Assembly (NCBI RefSeq): GCF_023806485.1
Contig: NZ_JAMSLR010000006.1
Location: 1-64,000, forward strand
Source of the DNA: Thermalbibacter longus
Lineage (GTDB): Bacteria > Chloroflexota > Chloroflexia > Thermomicrobiales > Thermomicrobiaceae
DNA length: 64,000 bases
Reading direction: 5' to 3'
Numbering within the stretch: position 1 is the first letter of the stretch; each line of letters starts with the position of its first letter. The notes under the pieces were generated by a model that was given only the letters and a program-made list of their open reading frames with translations, was not told the DNA's origin and ran no database searches. Both the position numbers and the translations under genes were made by a program. Of this stretch, positions 54,665 through 63,405 are shown one piece after another.

Positions 54665-55495
54665 TTAGCGCGTGGGCCGCGCCCGGTTGATGGCGTCGCG
54701 CAGCGCCAGGGCGGCGGCGCGGGCAGCCGCGGCGAAGTCCGGCCCCTGGCTCGCGTAGATCACCGAGCGCGTCGCATTGACGACGATCGGGGCTGCAGCG
54801 CCGGCCAGGCCACTGGGTACCGCGGCCTCCAGGTCGCCGGCTTGAGCGCCGACGCCGGGGACCAGGATCGGCAGGTCAGGGTGTTGGCGACGCACCGCGG
54901 CCAGCTCGGCCGGGTATGTCGCGCCGACGACCAGCCCGCAGGAGCCGTAGCGCTCGTTCCAGCGGGCGACGCGCCGGGCGACATGGAGATAGAGTGGCTC
55001 CTCGCTTCCATCTGCCCGGACAGGCACGTCCTGGAGCTCGCCGGCCCCAGGGTTCGAGGTCTTGACCAGCACGAAGACACCCCGGCCGGGCGCGCGCAAG
55101 AATGGGGCCAGCCCGTCCTCCCCCAGATAGGGGTGAACGGTGACCGCGTCGAAGCCCCAGCGGTCGAAGAAGGCCTGGGCGTAGGCAGCCGACGTGCTGG
55201 CGATATCGCCGGCCTTGGCGTCCAGGATGACCGGGATCTGCGGCGGGATCAGCCGGCGCGTCTCGACGAGCGCTCGAAGGCCAGCCTCGCCGTGGACGAG
55301 ATAGAAAGCCAGGTTGGGCTTGTAGGCACAGACGAGATCGGCAGTCGCCTCGATGATGGCCCGGTTGAACGCGAGGATCGACGAGGGGTCACGCGGCAGA
55401 TGAGCCGGGAACCGCTCGAGGTCGGGGTCGAGCCCGATGCAGAGCATCGAGTCGTTAGCGCGGATCGCCTGGTTCAGCCGTTCCAAAAATTGCAT
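54665..55495 (-). CDS. pyrF: orotidine 5'-phosphate decarboxylase (type 2)
   Basis: Last step of UMP synthesis: decarboxylates OMP. The 276 residues fit the longer type 2 enzymes of Actinobacteria and Chloroflexota. CIGLDPDLERFP is the N-terminal phosphate-side strand. The catalytic Asp-Lys-x-x-Asp network is in ILDAKAGDIAST. The late LVPGVGAQAGDLEAAV strand binds phosphate. ATG 55495. No other pyr gene adjoins it. A -10-like TATTCT (55536-55531) lies 36 bases upstream, within the same 12-mer found before the gene at 43611. Confidence 0.94.
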   Translation of the reverse strand: MQFLERLNQAIRANDSMLCIGLDPDLERFPAHLPRDPSSILAFNRAIIEATADLVCAYKPNLAFYLVHGEAGLRALVETRRLIPPQIPVILDAKAGDIASTSAAYAQAFFDRWGFDAVTVHPYLGEDGLAPFLRAPGRGVFVLVKTSNPGAGELQDVPVRADGSEEPLYLHVARRVARWNERYGSCGLVVGATYPAELAAVRRQHPDLPILVPGVGAQAGDLEAAVPSGLAGAAAPIVVNATRSVIYASQGPDFAAAARAAALALRDAINRARPTR

Positions 55496-55857
55496 CGTGC
55501 ACCTCGTTCACACATCGCCTGGCTAGCTGTAGAATAGCAGGGCAAGAACGTTCCCGCAGCCGATCCAGAATCCGGTGCCGGTCGGTACGCGCGCAACGGG
55601 ATGGGTCGTGACCGCTGACTTTCTTTGCACGACGCGGACCGTGAGAGCGGCAGGACGGCGCTCCAGGGCGCGAGCGCGCCGGGTGACCGGCGTGAGGTGG
55701 CCTGGCGAAGCGCGTATTGTCCGGACAGGTGCGTCTTCGCGCATGCCGATGGGGAATGCTTGGGTATAGCCAGAGGAGTTCATGGACAACCCAGCGCGAT
55801 CGTCGTACCCTCACCAGTGCCACCGCAGCGGGTTGGGGGCCGCCTGGGAGGCTGGAC
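55496..55857. other. divergent intergenic region, pyrF / dehydratase
   Basis: No gene found; short frames have no ribosome-binding sites. It contains the pyrF -10 candidate (55531-55536) and the palindrome TGTCCGGACA (55718-55727) also seen before uvrA. I could not identify a promoter for the dehydratase. Confidence 0.4.
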
Positions 55858-56859
55858 ATGAGACTCGAGCCGCCGACGTTTCAAGATATCTTGCGGGCAC
55901 GCGCCGTCGTGCACCGCTATCTGCCGCCGACGCCGCTCGTGCAGCCGGCAGCCCTCAGCGAGCGGCTCGGTTTCGAGGTGTACCTGAAGTGCGAGAGCCT
56001 CCAGCCGATCGGCGCGTTCAAGGTGCGCGGCGGGGTCTACCTGATGAGCCGTCTCTCGCCGGAAGAGCGCGCCCGCGGCGTGGTCACGGCGTCGACCGGC
56101 AATCACGGCCAGTCGATCGCCTACGCGGCGCGGCTGTTCGGCGTGCGAGCAATCATCTACGCTCCCGAGGACGCCAACCCGTTCAAGCTCGCGGCCATGC
56201 GGCGACTGGGTGCTGAGGTCGTCCTGACCGGTCGGGACTTCGACGAGGCGCGCCTGGCGTGTGAGGAGCGTGCCGCCCGTGACGGGTTTCGCTATATCCA
56301 CTCCGCGAACGAGCCAGACCTCATCGCTGGCGTCGGTACCTACGCGCTGGAGCTGATCGAAGCGGTACCGGACCTTGACGCCGTGATCGTCCCGGTCGGG
56401 GCCGGGAGCGGCGTCTGCGGGACCGGGATCGTGATGAAGACGGTCAACCCCGGGATCGAGGTGATCGGGGTGCAGGCGGCCGGCATGCCGGTCGTCTACG
56501 AGTCCTGGCGGCAGGGCCGGCTGCTGGAGCTGGACGGGGGTTCGACCTTCGCCGAGGGGTTGGCCACGCGAGTGGCGTTCGAGCTACCGCTGCGGATCAT
56601 CCGCGAGCGGGTGGACGAGCTGGTGCTGGTGAGCGACGAGGAGATGTGCGCGGCGATCGTCGAGCTGATGGAGACGGCACACCTGGTCGCCGAGGGTGCC
56701 GGCGCGGCGGCGCTGGCCGCCGCTCACCGGCTACGCGAACGCCTGGCGGGGAAGAAGGTCGCGCTGATCGTCAGCGGTGGCAACATCACGCTCGAGACGC
56801 TGCGTTGGGCCCTGGCGACGGCCGGATATCCACCGGCTGTTGCTGGGCCGGCCAGCTAG
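55858..56859 (+). CDS. PLP-dependent threonine/serine dehydratase
   Basis: Fold-type II PLP enzyme of 333 residues that likely deaminates threonine or serine to a 2-oxo acid. The PLP lysine is in QPIGAFKVRGG, followed by STGNHGQSIAYAA (Asn contact to PLP). The phosphate loop reads GAGSGVCGTG, and the C-terminal Ser of SGGNIT contacts the pyridine ring. There is no C-terminal ACT regulatory domain, so it is the short catabolic-type dehydratase rather than feedback-regulated IlvA; related serine racemases are not excluded. ATG 55858 has gggaggctgg upstream. The TPR gene follows after 19 bases. Confidence 0.9.
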   Translation: MRLEPPTFQDILRARAVVHRYLPPTPLVQPAALSERLGFEVYLKCESLQPIGAFKVRGGVYLMSRLSPEERARGVVTASTGNHGQSIAYAARLFGVRAIIYAPEDANPFKLAAMRRLGAEVVLTGRDFDEARLACEERAARDGFRYIHSANEPDLIAGVGTYALELIEAVPDLDAVIVPVGAGSGVCGTGIVMKTVNPGIEVIGVQAAGMPVVYESWRQGRLLELDGGSTFAEGLATRVAFELPLRIIRERVDELVLVSDEEMCAAIVELMETAHLVAEGAGAAALAAAHRLRERLAGKKVALIVSGGNITLETLRWALATAGYPPAVAGPAS

Positions 56860-56878
56860 CGCGACGGTGAGGGGGACA

Positions 56879-58987
56879 ATGTTCGAGCAGTTCGGCCGCT
56901 GGCTTCGTCGCCGGCAGGGGATCGAGCGGAACCCGCTGTACCGGATCGCTGCCGAAGTCGCGGCTGGCCGGCTCACGCCGGAGCAGGCATACCTGGCCGC
57001 CGAGCAACCTGACTTGCTAGCCCGCATCGCCGATGGCGACCTGTGGGAGCTCCAGGCAGAAGCTTCCCGGATCGCCGTCGACGAGCCTGAACAGGCGCTG
57101 CTGCTGACCCGGCTCGCGATCCTGGCAGCCCGGCAGAAGAGCTTCGACCGCGTGTTGATGGAGGCCAACCTGCGCGCGGCCGACCTGCTGGCTGAGATGG
57201 GTGAGACCTCCGAGCAGGAGCTCCACCTGCGCGAGGCGCTGCGCGCTGCCCAGCGAATCGCCAACGTGGTCGGGCAACGCCGGGCGCTGGCGAGGCTGGC
57301 CCGGCTGGCGTTCGACCGCGGCGAGCGGGAGCGGGCCCGGGAGCTCCTGACCCGGCAGCTCGAGTCTGGACGGGAAGACACCGATACGCTGGAAGACGTG
57401 GAGACAGCGCTGATGCTCGGCGACCTGGCCCGCCAGGACGGCGACCTGGCCGCGGCCCGCGAGTTCTACCACCGCGCCGGGCGCAGCGCCCGCCGGGTCA
57501 CGCACTATGCCGGCCTAGTCGATGCCCTGCTCCGCCAGGTCGCGATCCTACGCGATGAAGACCCGGACACGGCCTACGTGCTGTTGCAGGAGGCGCAGGA
57601 GGCGGCCGAGCGAACCATCGACCATCGCTTGCAGGCCGAGATCGCGATCCAGATCGGCGCGCTGCTGGCCCAGCGGGGCCGCCTCACCCAGGCACGCTCG
57701 GCACTCCTCGGCGCGCTGGAGCGAGCGCGGGCCAGCAGCGATCTGACGATGGAGAGCCGCTGTCTCATGGGGCTGACCAAACTCGAGCGGCGGATGGGCA
57801 AGCTCGTCGAATCTGCCGAGCACTACCACCAGCTCGCCAACCTGGAACAGCGCCTGGGGAGCCGCGGGACTGCTGTCCGGGCATTGCTCGACGCGGCCGA
57901 GCTCTACCTCGAAGCGCGCCAGCCAGGCCGTGCCCTGCAGATGCTCCAGCTTGCCCAGCAGAATGCCGAGGGTATCGAAGACCAGGCAGTCCGCCAGCGG
58001 CTCCTCGGGTTGCTCGGGCTGGCGCACGGGGCGCTCGACCACCGGGGCGAGGCGCTGGATTACCTGGGCGATGCGCTCCAGCTTGCTCAGTACTCCGGCT
58101 CGGCTGAGGACGAGGCGCGCTGGTTGCTCGGCACTGGGGAGATCCTGCTCCAGTTCGGAGAGCTGGGCAATGCGCTCGATGCGGCCGACCGCGCGATCAC
58201 GCTGGCTCAGCAAGTCGGTGCGGTTCACCTGGAAGCGCAGGGGCTGGCGCTGCTCGGCTCGGTCTGCCTGGCGCGCAACCTGACACGAGAGGCGAGGAGC
58301 TATCTCGATCAGGCGGTGGAGCTCGCCGCTGAGGCGGGGGATGTCGCCGGCCAGCAACGCTACCTGCTGATGCTGGCCGAGCTCGCGCGGCGGGTCACCG
58401 ACCCGCACGGCGCCATCGGCTATCTGCGGCAGGCCCTCGACCTGGCGATTGCGACCGGCAATACGGAGATGCGCGCCCGGCTACATGGCCAAATCGCCCG
58501 GCTCTACCAGGCGTTGAACTTTTTCCAGGAGGCGGAGGAGCATTACCGGGCCGCGCTGGCCGCAGCCCACGAGATCAACGATGTCTCGCTGCTCGCCCGG
58601 GCGCTCCGCGGGCTGGCGACGGTGCTCGATACCACCGGTCAGGCCGAGGACGCGGCCGCTGCCTACCGGCAGGCGATCACGCTCTCGGAGCAGCTCAACG
58701 ATCGCCGCTCGGCGATGGCGCTGCACTATAACCTCGGCGTGCTGCTGATCGACCAGGGCAACGAGGCCGATGCCCGCTACCACCTGCGCTGTGCCTACGA
58801 CCTCGCGACCCATCTCGGGGAGCGGGAGATCGTCGAGGCGACTCTCGAACTGCTCGGTGAGCCCTTCGTCGAGCGACCAGCCCCCGCTCCGGCGTCGATC
58901 CCGCCGGACTACGGCGAGGATCTCCTGCTGAGCGAGACCGCGCTGCACGAGGGAGCCGAGCAGCACCGCGACGTGCTGCGGGATTGA
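56879..58987 (+). CDS. tetratricopeptide-repeat protein
   Basis: A 702-residue soluble protein built almost wholly of helical TPR-like repeats (for example REFYHRAGRSARRVTHYAGL, AEEHYRAALAAAHEINDVSL, AAAYRQAITLSEQLNDRRSA). The first 100 residues are a distinct helical region with ARQKSF. No signal peptide, membrane segment or enzyme domain. Such proteins are scaffolds. ATG 56879 has gtgagggggac upstream; the frame opens earlier inside the dehydratase gene. It may be co-transcribed with the dehydratase. Followed after about 245 bases by the pseudophosphatase-propeller gene, perhaps a functional partner (inference). Confidence 0.82.
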   Translation: MFEQFGRWLRRRQGIERNPLYRIAAEVAAGRLTPEQAYLAAEQPDLLARIADGDLWELQAEASRIAVDEPEQALLLTRLAILAARQKSFDRVLMEANLRAADLLAEMGETSEQELHLREALRAAQRIANVVGQRRALARLARLAFDRGERERARELLTRQLESGREDTDTLEDVETALMLGDLARQDGDLAAAREFYHRAGRSARRVTHYAGLVDALLRQVAILRDEDPDTAYVLLQEAQEAAERTIDHRLQAEIAIQIGALLAQRGRLTQARSALLGALERARASSDLTMESRCLMGLTKLERRMGKLVESAEHYHQLANLEQRLGSRGTAVRALLDAAELYLEARQPGRALQMLQLAQQNAEGIEDQAVRQRLLGLLGLAHGALDHRGEALDYLGDALQLAQYSGSAEDEARWLLGTGEILLQFGELGNALDAADRAITLAQQVGAVHLEAQGLALLGSVCLARNLTREARSYLDQAVELAAEAGDVAGQQRYLLMLAELARRVTDPHGAIGYLRQALDLAIATGNTEMRARLHGQIARLYQALNFFQEAEEHYRAALAAAHEINDVSLLARALRGLATVLDTTGQAEDAAAAYRQAITLSEQLNDRRSAMALHYNLGVLLIDQGNEADARYHLRCAYDLATHLGEREIVEATLELLGEPFVERPAPAPASIPPDYGEDLLLSETALHEGAEQHRDVLRD

Positions 58988-59082
58988 CAGCCCGGCCACG
59001 GGCGCTCGCTGGCCGTTGCCCCTGCCCTATCCCTGCTCGAATAGAACACGCGTACGAACGCGCTATTTCTCTTTTATCCCTC

Positions 59083-59111
59083 TAGACGTACGTACACATC
59101 TGTGCTAGACT
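59083..59111 (+). promoter_or_regulatory. promoter of the pseudophosphatase-propeller gene
   Basis: -35 TAGACG (59083-59088), 17-base spacer, -10 TAGACT (59106-59111), about 120 bases before ATG 59233. The DNA upstream (59041-59100) is markedly AT-richer than its surroundings. Confidence 0.5.
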
Positions 59112-59232
59112 GGCGGTGTCAGAAAGTCACGACCGCGCCGCCGGGAGATCCGTCCGGGCGCAGGGCTCCCTGCGCCCGCGGGGGACTGTGCGCCTGCGCG
59201 GAGCGCGCGACAGCGAGAAGGAAGCGAGAAGC

Positions 59233-61611
59233 ATGCCGCGAACCACCTGGGCAACAACGCATTTCGCGCCGGGGATCGCCGCGACAGGAGAGTCCCCATA
59301 CATCGGCCTGCTCATGGATGGGGATCTCGGGAGTGCCGGGGGCCACGGGGTAGCGGTGATCCTGGAGCCACTGGGCGAAGGGCCAGGCGTAGCCGAGGCT
59401 GCTCGGCAGGTGCTGGCGCTGCTCCAGCACGCCGCCTGGCAGATCAACGGGCAGACCTCGCTCGAAGAGCTGGGCGACACGCTGGGACAGGCCTTCGGGG
59501 CCGCGAACCAGTGGCTCTTCAGCCTGAATGCCGGCCGCTCGCTGGGTGAGTGGTACCGCTTCGGCGCGACCTGTGCCCTCTTTCGCGGGCCTGATCTCCT
59601 GATCGCCCAGGTGCTGCCGGGCCAGGTGCTGGTGGGTCAGGAGCAGGAGATCTATGCCTTTCCCGGAGAGGACGCCGAGCGACAGGACAGCAGCTATCCC
59701 CTCGGGCAATACCGGCAGGTCCAGCCAGCGTTGTACTACACCCGGCTGGCACCAGGCGACACCGTCGTGCTCTGCCACCAGGAGCTCGGGGCCGCTCTCG
59801 CTGCCCGCTTTCCGGAAGCCATCCTGAGCCCAGACTCGCACCGCATTATCAGGCTCCTGGAGGAGCTGGCCTGGGAGAGCGGGCGCCCGGACGCCCACGC
59901 GATCGCGATCGCCATCGGCTCCGAGCGCAGCGCGCCCGCACGCCCTCTGCGCCGGCTGGCGGATGTGCTGCTCCACTTGCTCCCCGAGGAGACAGCGCGG
60001 CGACTCGACTCGCGGGCTAGGACGAATTGGCCGGGGGAAGCGGTTGACCCCACGATCGAGGCGGTGCAGACTAATCATGGGGCCACCGGCGGCGTTGACG
60101 CGCACGCCGAGGCGCGGGGGGATTGGGACGACGAGCCACCTCGACGCAGCGACGACTCTGCTACACCGGATCGATCCTGGCGCGACGAGGAGTCGACCGC
60201 CGAGGAGCGCTGGGAGCCCTCCGCCAGTTCGGACGATGACGCCGTCGCAGGCGACTTCGAGCACCGGGCAGGGAGGAGTCGTACCCTGGTCGAGCTGCTG
60301 GCCGGTTTCGCCATTGCGCTCGTCGCGGCCGCGCTAGGCGTTTGGCAGCTCATCAGCCGGCGTCGCCACCGCCTTTCCCCACCGGCGGACGACGGGACGT
60401 TCGGGCTCCCGCGCCTGCAACGCTTCAACGACGCCATCCAGTTCCCCGACTTCGGCCCCGTGCGCCGCCAGCTTCCCCGATTGCCGGTGAGCCGGATGAC
60501 CGGGCTGGTGGCAATCAGCCTGATCGGCATTCTCACTACGGCACTGGCGTTCTCTATCCACAACGATCGCGAGCGTGCCCGCCAGGAACGGTTCGACATG
60601 CTCGTGCAGACGGCGGTACAGGAGCGCATGCTGGCCGAGCAGTCGAGCGACCCGACCATCGCCCGAGCATATCTGTCGACGGCCAGCGCCCGGCTGGACG
60701 CGGCCGCCGAGCTCGGGCTCGACCCCGCGCGGATCCAGCAGGAGCGGGCCGCTGTCCAGGCGGCCACCGACCGCGTGCTCAAGATCCAGCGCCTGGAGAG
60801 CATCCAGGTGCTCGGCGGCGTGCCGCCAGCGCCTGAGGGGGTGACCCCGCGGCTCTTCTTCGGCAACGGCCAGCTCTACATCCTGACCGACGCGCTCTAT
60901 CGCCTCGACAGCGGCGGCACCAAGCTAATCAAGCTGCTCGAGCCTGGGGCCCAGGTCGGCGGCGCGCCGGTCGGCACGTTGCTCGGCGCGGCCTGGGGCG
61001 AGGGCACACCGGTCGCCTTCGATGGGGCCAATGCGTATATTCTCGACCCGGCGACGGCGCAGTGGAACCGACTACCGGTCGGCACCTTCGGCGCGCCGTA
61101 CTCCGGCGTTGCGACGGTGAACGGCTTCGCCGGCAACTTGTACCTCCTGCTCCCCGAGCCGGGGCAGATCCTGAAGTTTCTCGCTGGCTCCTACCAGAAC
61201 CAGCCTGAGGACTGGACCGGCGGCCAGTTCACCGAACACCTATCCGGCGCGGTAGACATGGAGATCGATGGGCGCATCTACGTGCTCAAGCCGGACGGCA
61301 CGGTGGTGACGTTCTATCGCGGCGCGCTGGAGGGCGAGGCAACGCCGCAGGTGGATCCGCCGGTGGCGAACGCGGTCGCGCTCTCGATGCAGCCGGATCG
61401 GCCTTTCCGCTACGTGGCAGACCGGGATGGTCGCATCCTCCGGCTCTCGCAGGACGGAACCCTGGTACAGCAATTCCTCCCGGCCGAGGGGGCGCCGCCG
61501 CTGGGGCCGATCCGGGATATCGCGGTGGACGACATCCTCGGCGTGGCCTATGTGCTGACCGACCAGGCGCTGCTCTCGATCCGGCTGCCTGCCCCGCCGG
61601 CCGGACAGTAA
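59233..61611 (+). CDS. membrane protein: inactive PP2C-like domain, two helices, beta-propeller
   Basis: A 792-residue protein of an architecture I do not recognise. Residues about 1-240 follow the PP2C phosphatase pattern (FGATCALFRGPDLLIAQVLPG; LAPGDTVVLCHQELGAAL), but the metal-binding acids are gone: the usual GDSR reads LPGQ and the SDG of LLCSDGL reads HQE. An acidic, Asp/Glu/Ser-rich linker (about 270-345) precedes two helices (about 351-373 and 422-443), a coiled coil (446-522) and a C-terminal beta-propeller (525-792) with repeated VxG-x-x-Y-x-L-type blades. Probably an envelope sensor with a cytoplasmic pseudophosphatase. ATG 59233 begins MPRTTWATTHF; its ribosome-binding site (gaaggaagcgag) is acceptable. 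Confidence 0.78.
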   Translation: MPRTTWATTHFAPGIAATGESPYIGLLMDGDLGSAGGHGVAVILEPLGEGPGVAEAARQVLALLQHAAWQINGQTSLEELGDTLGQAFGAANQWLFSLNAGRSLGEWYRFGATCALFRGPDLLIAQVLPGQVLVGQEQEIYAFPGEDAERQDSSYPLGQYRQVQPALYYTRLAPGDTVVLCHQELGAALAARFPEAILSPDSHRIIRLLEELAWESGRPDAHAIAIAIGSERSAPARPLRRLADVLLHLLPEETARRLDSRARTNWPGEAVDPTIEAVQTNHGATGGVDAHAEARGDWDDEPPRRSDDSATPDRSWRDEESTAEERWEPSASSDDDAVAGDFEHRAGRSRTLVELLAGFAIALVAAALGVWQLISRRRHRLSPPADDGTFGLPRLQRFNDAIQFPDFGPVRRQLPRLPVSRMTGLVAISLIGILTTALAFSIHNDRERARQERFDMLVQTAVQERMLAEQSSDPTIARAYLSTASARLDAAAELGLDPARIQQERAAVQAATDRVLKIQRLESIQVLGGVPPAPEGVTPRLFFGNGQLYILTDALYRLDSGGTKLIKLLEPGAQVGGAPVGTLLGAAWGEGTPVAFDGANAYILDPATAQWNRLPVGTFGAPYSGVATVNGFAGNLYLLLPEPGQILKFLAGSYQNQPEDWTGGQFTEHLSGAVDMEIDGRIYVLKPDGTVVTFYRGALEGEATPQVDPPVANAVALSMQPDRPFRYVADRDGRILRLSQDGTLVQQFLPAEGAPPLGPIRDIAVDDILGVAYVLTDQALLSIRLPAPPAGQ

Positions 61612-61615
61612 CTGC

Positions 61616-62368
61616 TCACTCGCTAGCAGGCGTCACCTGCTCGAGCGGCACCTCGTGGCGAGTGCCGTCCTCGAGCTCGATCGTCACCACGCGATGCCTG
61701 GTCGAGACAGAGCGAACGATTCCCTTGCCCGCAGGCGTGATGACCGTGCTTGCCAGCCGCGGGTAACCACCGGGGGCCGGCGCTGGCGGCTCGCCCAGCG
61801 GCACACCCAGCCGCAGCCGGGCTAATTCGCCGAGTTCCAGCCCGGCGCCGGCGATCCGGCCGAGGCTGCCGGCAAGCGCTCGCGGCGGTCCGCCAGGGCG
61901 CGTGGCAAGGTGTACCGGCCGGCCGAGCCGCTCGGCGAGCCGGGCGGCGATCTCGACAACCGGCGGGCCGGCCCCACCCTCCCAGTACTCGACCACTACG
62001 GCCCCTCCGAGCGCGACTCGCAGTCCCAGCAGAGGCGAACTATCCTTCGCCCACTCGGCTGACTCCGCGATCTGGCCGAGCGTCTCCGCAGCCTGCTGCG
62101 CAAGGTCGCGGGCCAGCGCGGCGAGTTCGGGCAGGCGGGCACGCTCGCCCTCGCTCAACCACCGTACCGGGAGTTCAGGCACCTCGCCCTCGATGTGGAA
62201 CACCTGCTCCGGCGCGATGACGACGAGCGCCGGCTCCTCGCCGACCGGGCCAGGCACCGCGACCCACTCGCCCGTGCGGAGCAGCTCGGCAACCCGGCCG
62301 ATCTCGACCCGCGCGGAGCCTAGCCTGCGTACACCAGCGATCAGCGCGTGCGCTCGGGGGACGGCCAT
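61616..62368 (-). CDS. PSP1/YaaT-like protein without the cysteine cluster
   Basis: A 250-residue protein in the position that PSP1 (YaaT/RicT) genes occupy after holB. The C-terminus (STVITPAGKGIVRSV, then VTIELEDGTRHEVPLEQV) matches the end of that family, and the N-terminus has IAGVRRLGSARVEIG. The central Cys-rich metal-binding region typical of RicT is absent, so an Fe-S role is not expected. Function unknown; family members support RNA maturation and chromosome/sporulation processes. ATG 62368 overlaps the end of holB by 28 bases; the open frame to 62437 is longer but lies wholly in holB. Confidence 0.68.
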   Translation of the reverse strand: MAVPRAHALIAGVRRLGSARVEIGRVAELLRTGEWVAVPGPVGEEPALVVIAPEQVFHIEGEVPELPVRWLSEGERARLPELAALARDLAQQAAETLGQIAESAEWAKDSSPLLGLRVALGGAVVVEYWEGGAGPPVVEIAARLAERLGRPVHLATRPGGPPRALAGSLGRIAGAGLELGELARLRLGVPLGEPPAPAPGGYPRLASTVITPAGKGIVRSVSTRHRVVTIELEDGTRHEVPLEQVTPASE

Positions 62369-63405
62369 TGCGTCACCAGCGCGTCGAGTGCCAGCCGAAC
62401 CTGCACGTTGGTCTCCAGATCGACCATTGCCTGGCACGTTGCGCGCAGGCCCTGCACGATCTCGTCAGGCGACCAGCGTCGGGCCAACCGCTCCAACCGC
62501 TCGCGCAGGCCGGCATAGCTCACCCGGTCATCCAAACCGTAGCGGAGCAGTAGCAGGTCACGCCAGAGCATCGCCAGCACGGCGAGCTGGGCCTCGACCT
62601 GTGCCCGGCGGCCGCGCCGGTAGGACTCGGCGAGCTGCCGCGCCCGGCCTAGCGCGACGAGTGGATCGGACAGCATCTGGAGCCCGGCCTCGGCCAGTTC
62701 CTGGTGCCTGGCCAGCTCCTCCGGGTCAGCCGCCATCCGGAACGCCTCCCCGATCCGGCCCCGGGTCAGGCTGGCAATCAGAGCCGCCTGCGGTGCCCCG
62801 ACCCCGCGGGACTCCAGCGCCGCCCGGACGGTGGCGACCGGAACCGGCCCCAGCCGGATCTGCTGGCAGCGGGAGCGGATGGTCTCGGCCACGCTGGCGA
62901 TATCCTCGACGATGAGGATCAGCACGGCGAAGGGGGGCGGCTCCTCGAGTGTCTTCAAAAGCGCATCGGCCGCGTCCCGCGAGAGCCAGTCGGCATCGTC
63001 GATGACGACGACGCGCCAGTCGCTCTCCAGCGGCCGAAGGGCGAGCGTGGCACGAAGCTCGCGGATGGCATCGATCGAGATCCGGGTCGGCCGGGCCTCG
63101 CGCTCGCCCCCGACCGCCTGCAAGCTGAGGACGGTGAGGTCCGGGTGCATGGCTCGTTCGACCCGGTGACAGCTCGGACAGCTCCCGCAGGGACGCCAGT
63201 GTGGCGCTGCCTGGCAGAGCAGCGCTCGAGCGAAGGCGAGCGCCAGCGCGCGGCGTCCAACACCCGCCGGGCCGCTGATGAGGTAGGCATGACTGACCTG
63301 GCCTCGCCGCACTGCCCGGTCAAGCGCTGCCACCGCAGCCTCGTGGCCGATGACCGGCCAGAGGGCCGGCCCTTCACGTTCGGTCTCGTGCAGGGGCTCA
63401 CGCAA
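62341..63405 (-). CDS. holB: DNA polymerase III delta' subunit
   Basis: Clamp-loader subunit of 354 residues that loads the sliding clamp in replication. AAA+ landmarks: IGHEAAVAALDRAVRRGQVSHAYLISGPAGVGRRALA (the P-loop region GPAGVGRR lacks the usual Lys, as is common in delta'), zinc knuckle CGSCPSCHR, then a sensor strand VVIDDADWLSRDAADALLKTLEEP. No ATP hydrolysis is expected of this subunit. The start is TTG 63405, overlapping the stop of the upstream NERD gene by 8 bases, with aagaagg upstream. Second gene of a three-gene operon. Confidence 0.93.
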   Translation of the reverse strand: MREPLHETEREGPALWPVIGHEAAVAALDRAVRRGQVSHAYLISGPAGVGRRALALAFARALLCQAAPHWRPCGSCPSCHRVERAMHPDLTVLSLQAVGGEREARPTRISIDAIRELRATLALRPLESDWRVVVIDDADWLSRDAADALLKTLEEPPPFAVLILIVEDIASVAETIRSRCQQIRLGPVPVATVRAALESRGVGAPQAALIASLTRGRIGEAFRMAADPEELARHQELAEAGLQMLSDPLVALGRARQLAESYRRGRRAQVEAQLAVLAMLWRDLLLLRYGLDDRVSYAGLRERLERLARRWSPDEIVQGLRATCQAMVDLETNVQVRLALDALVTQWPSPERTR

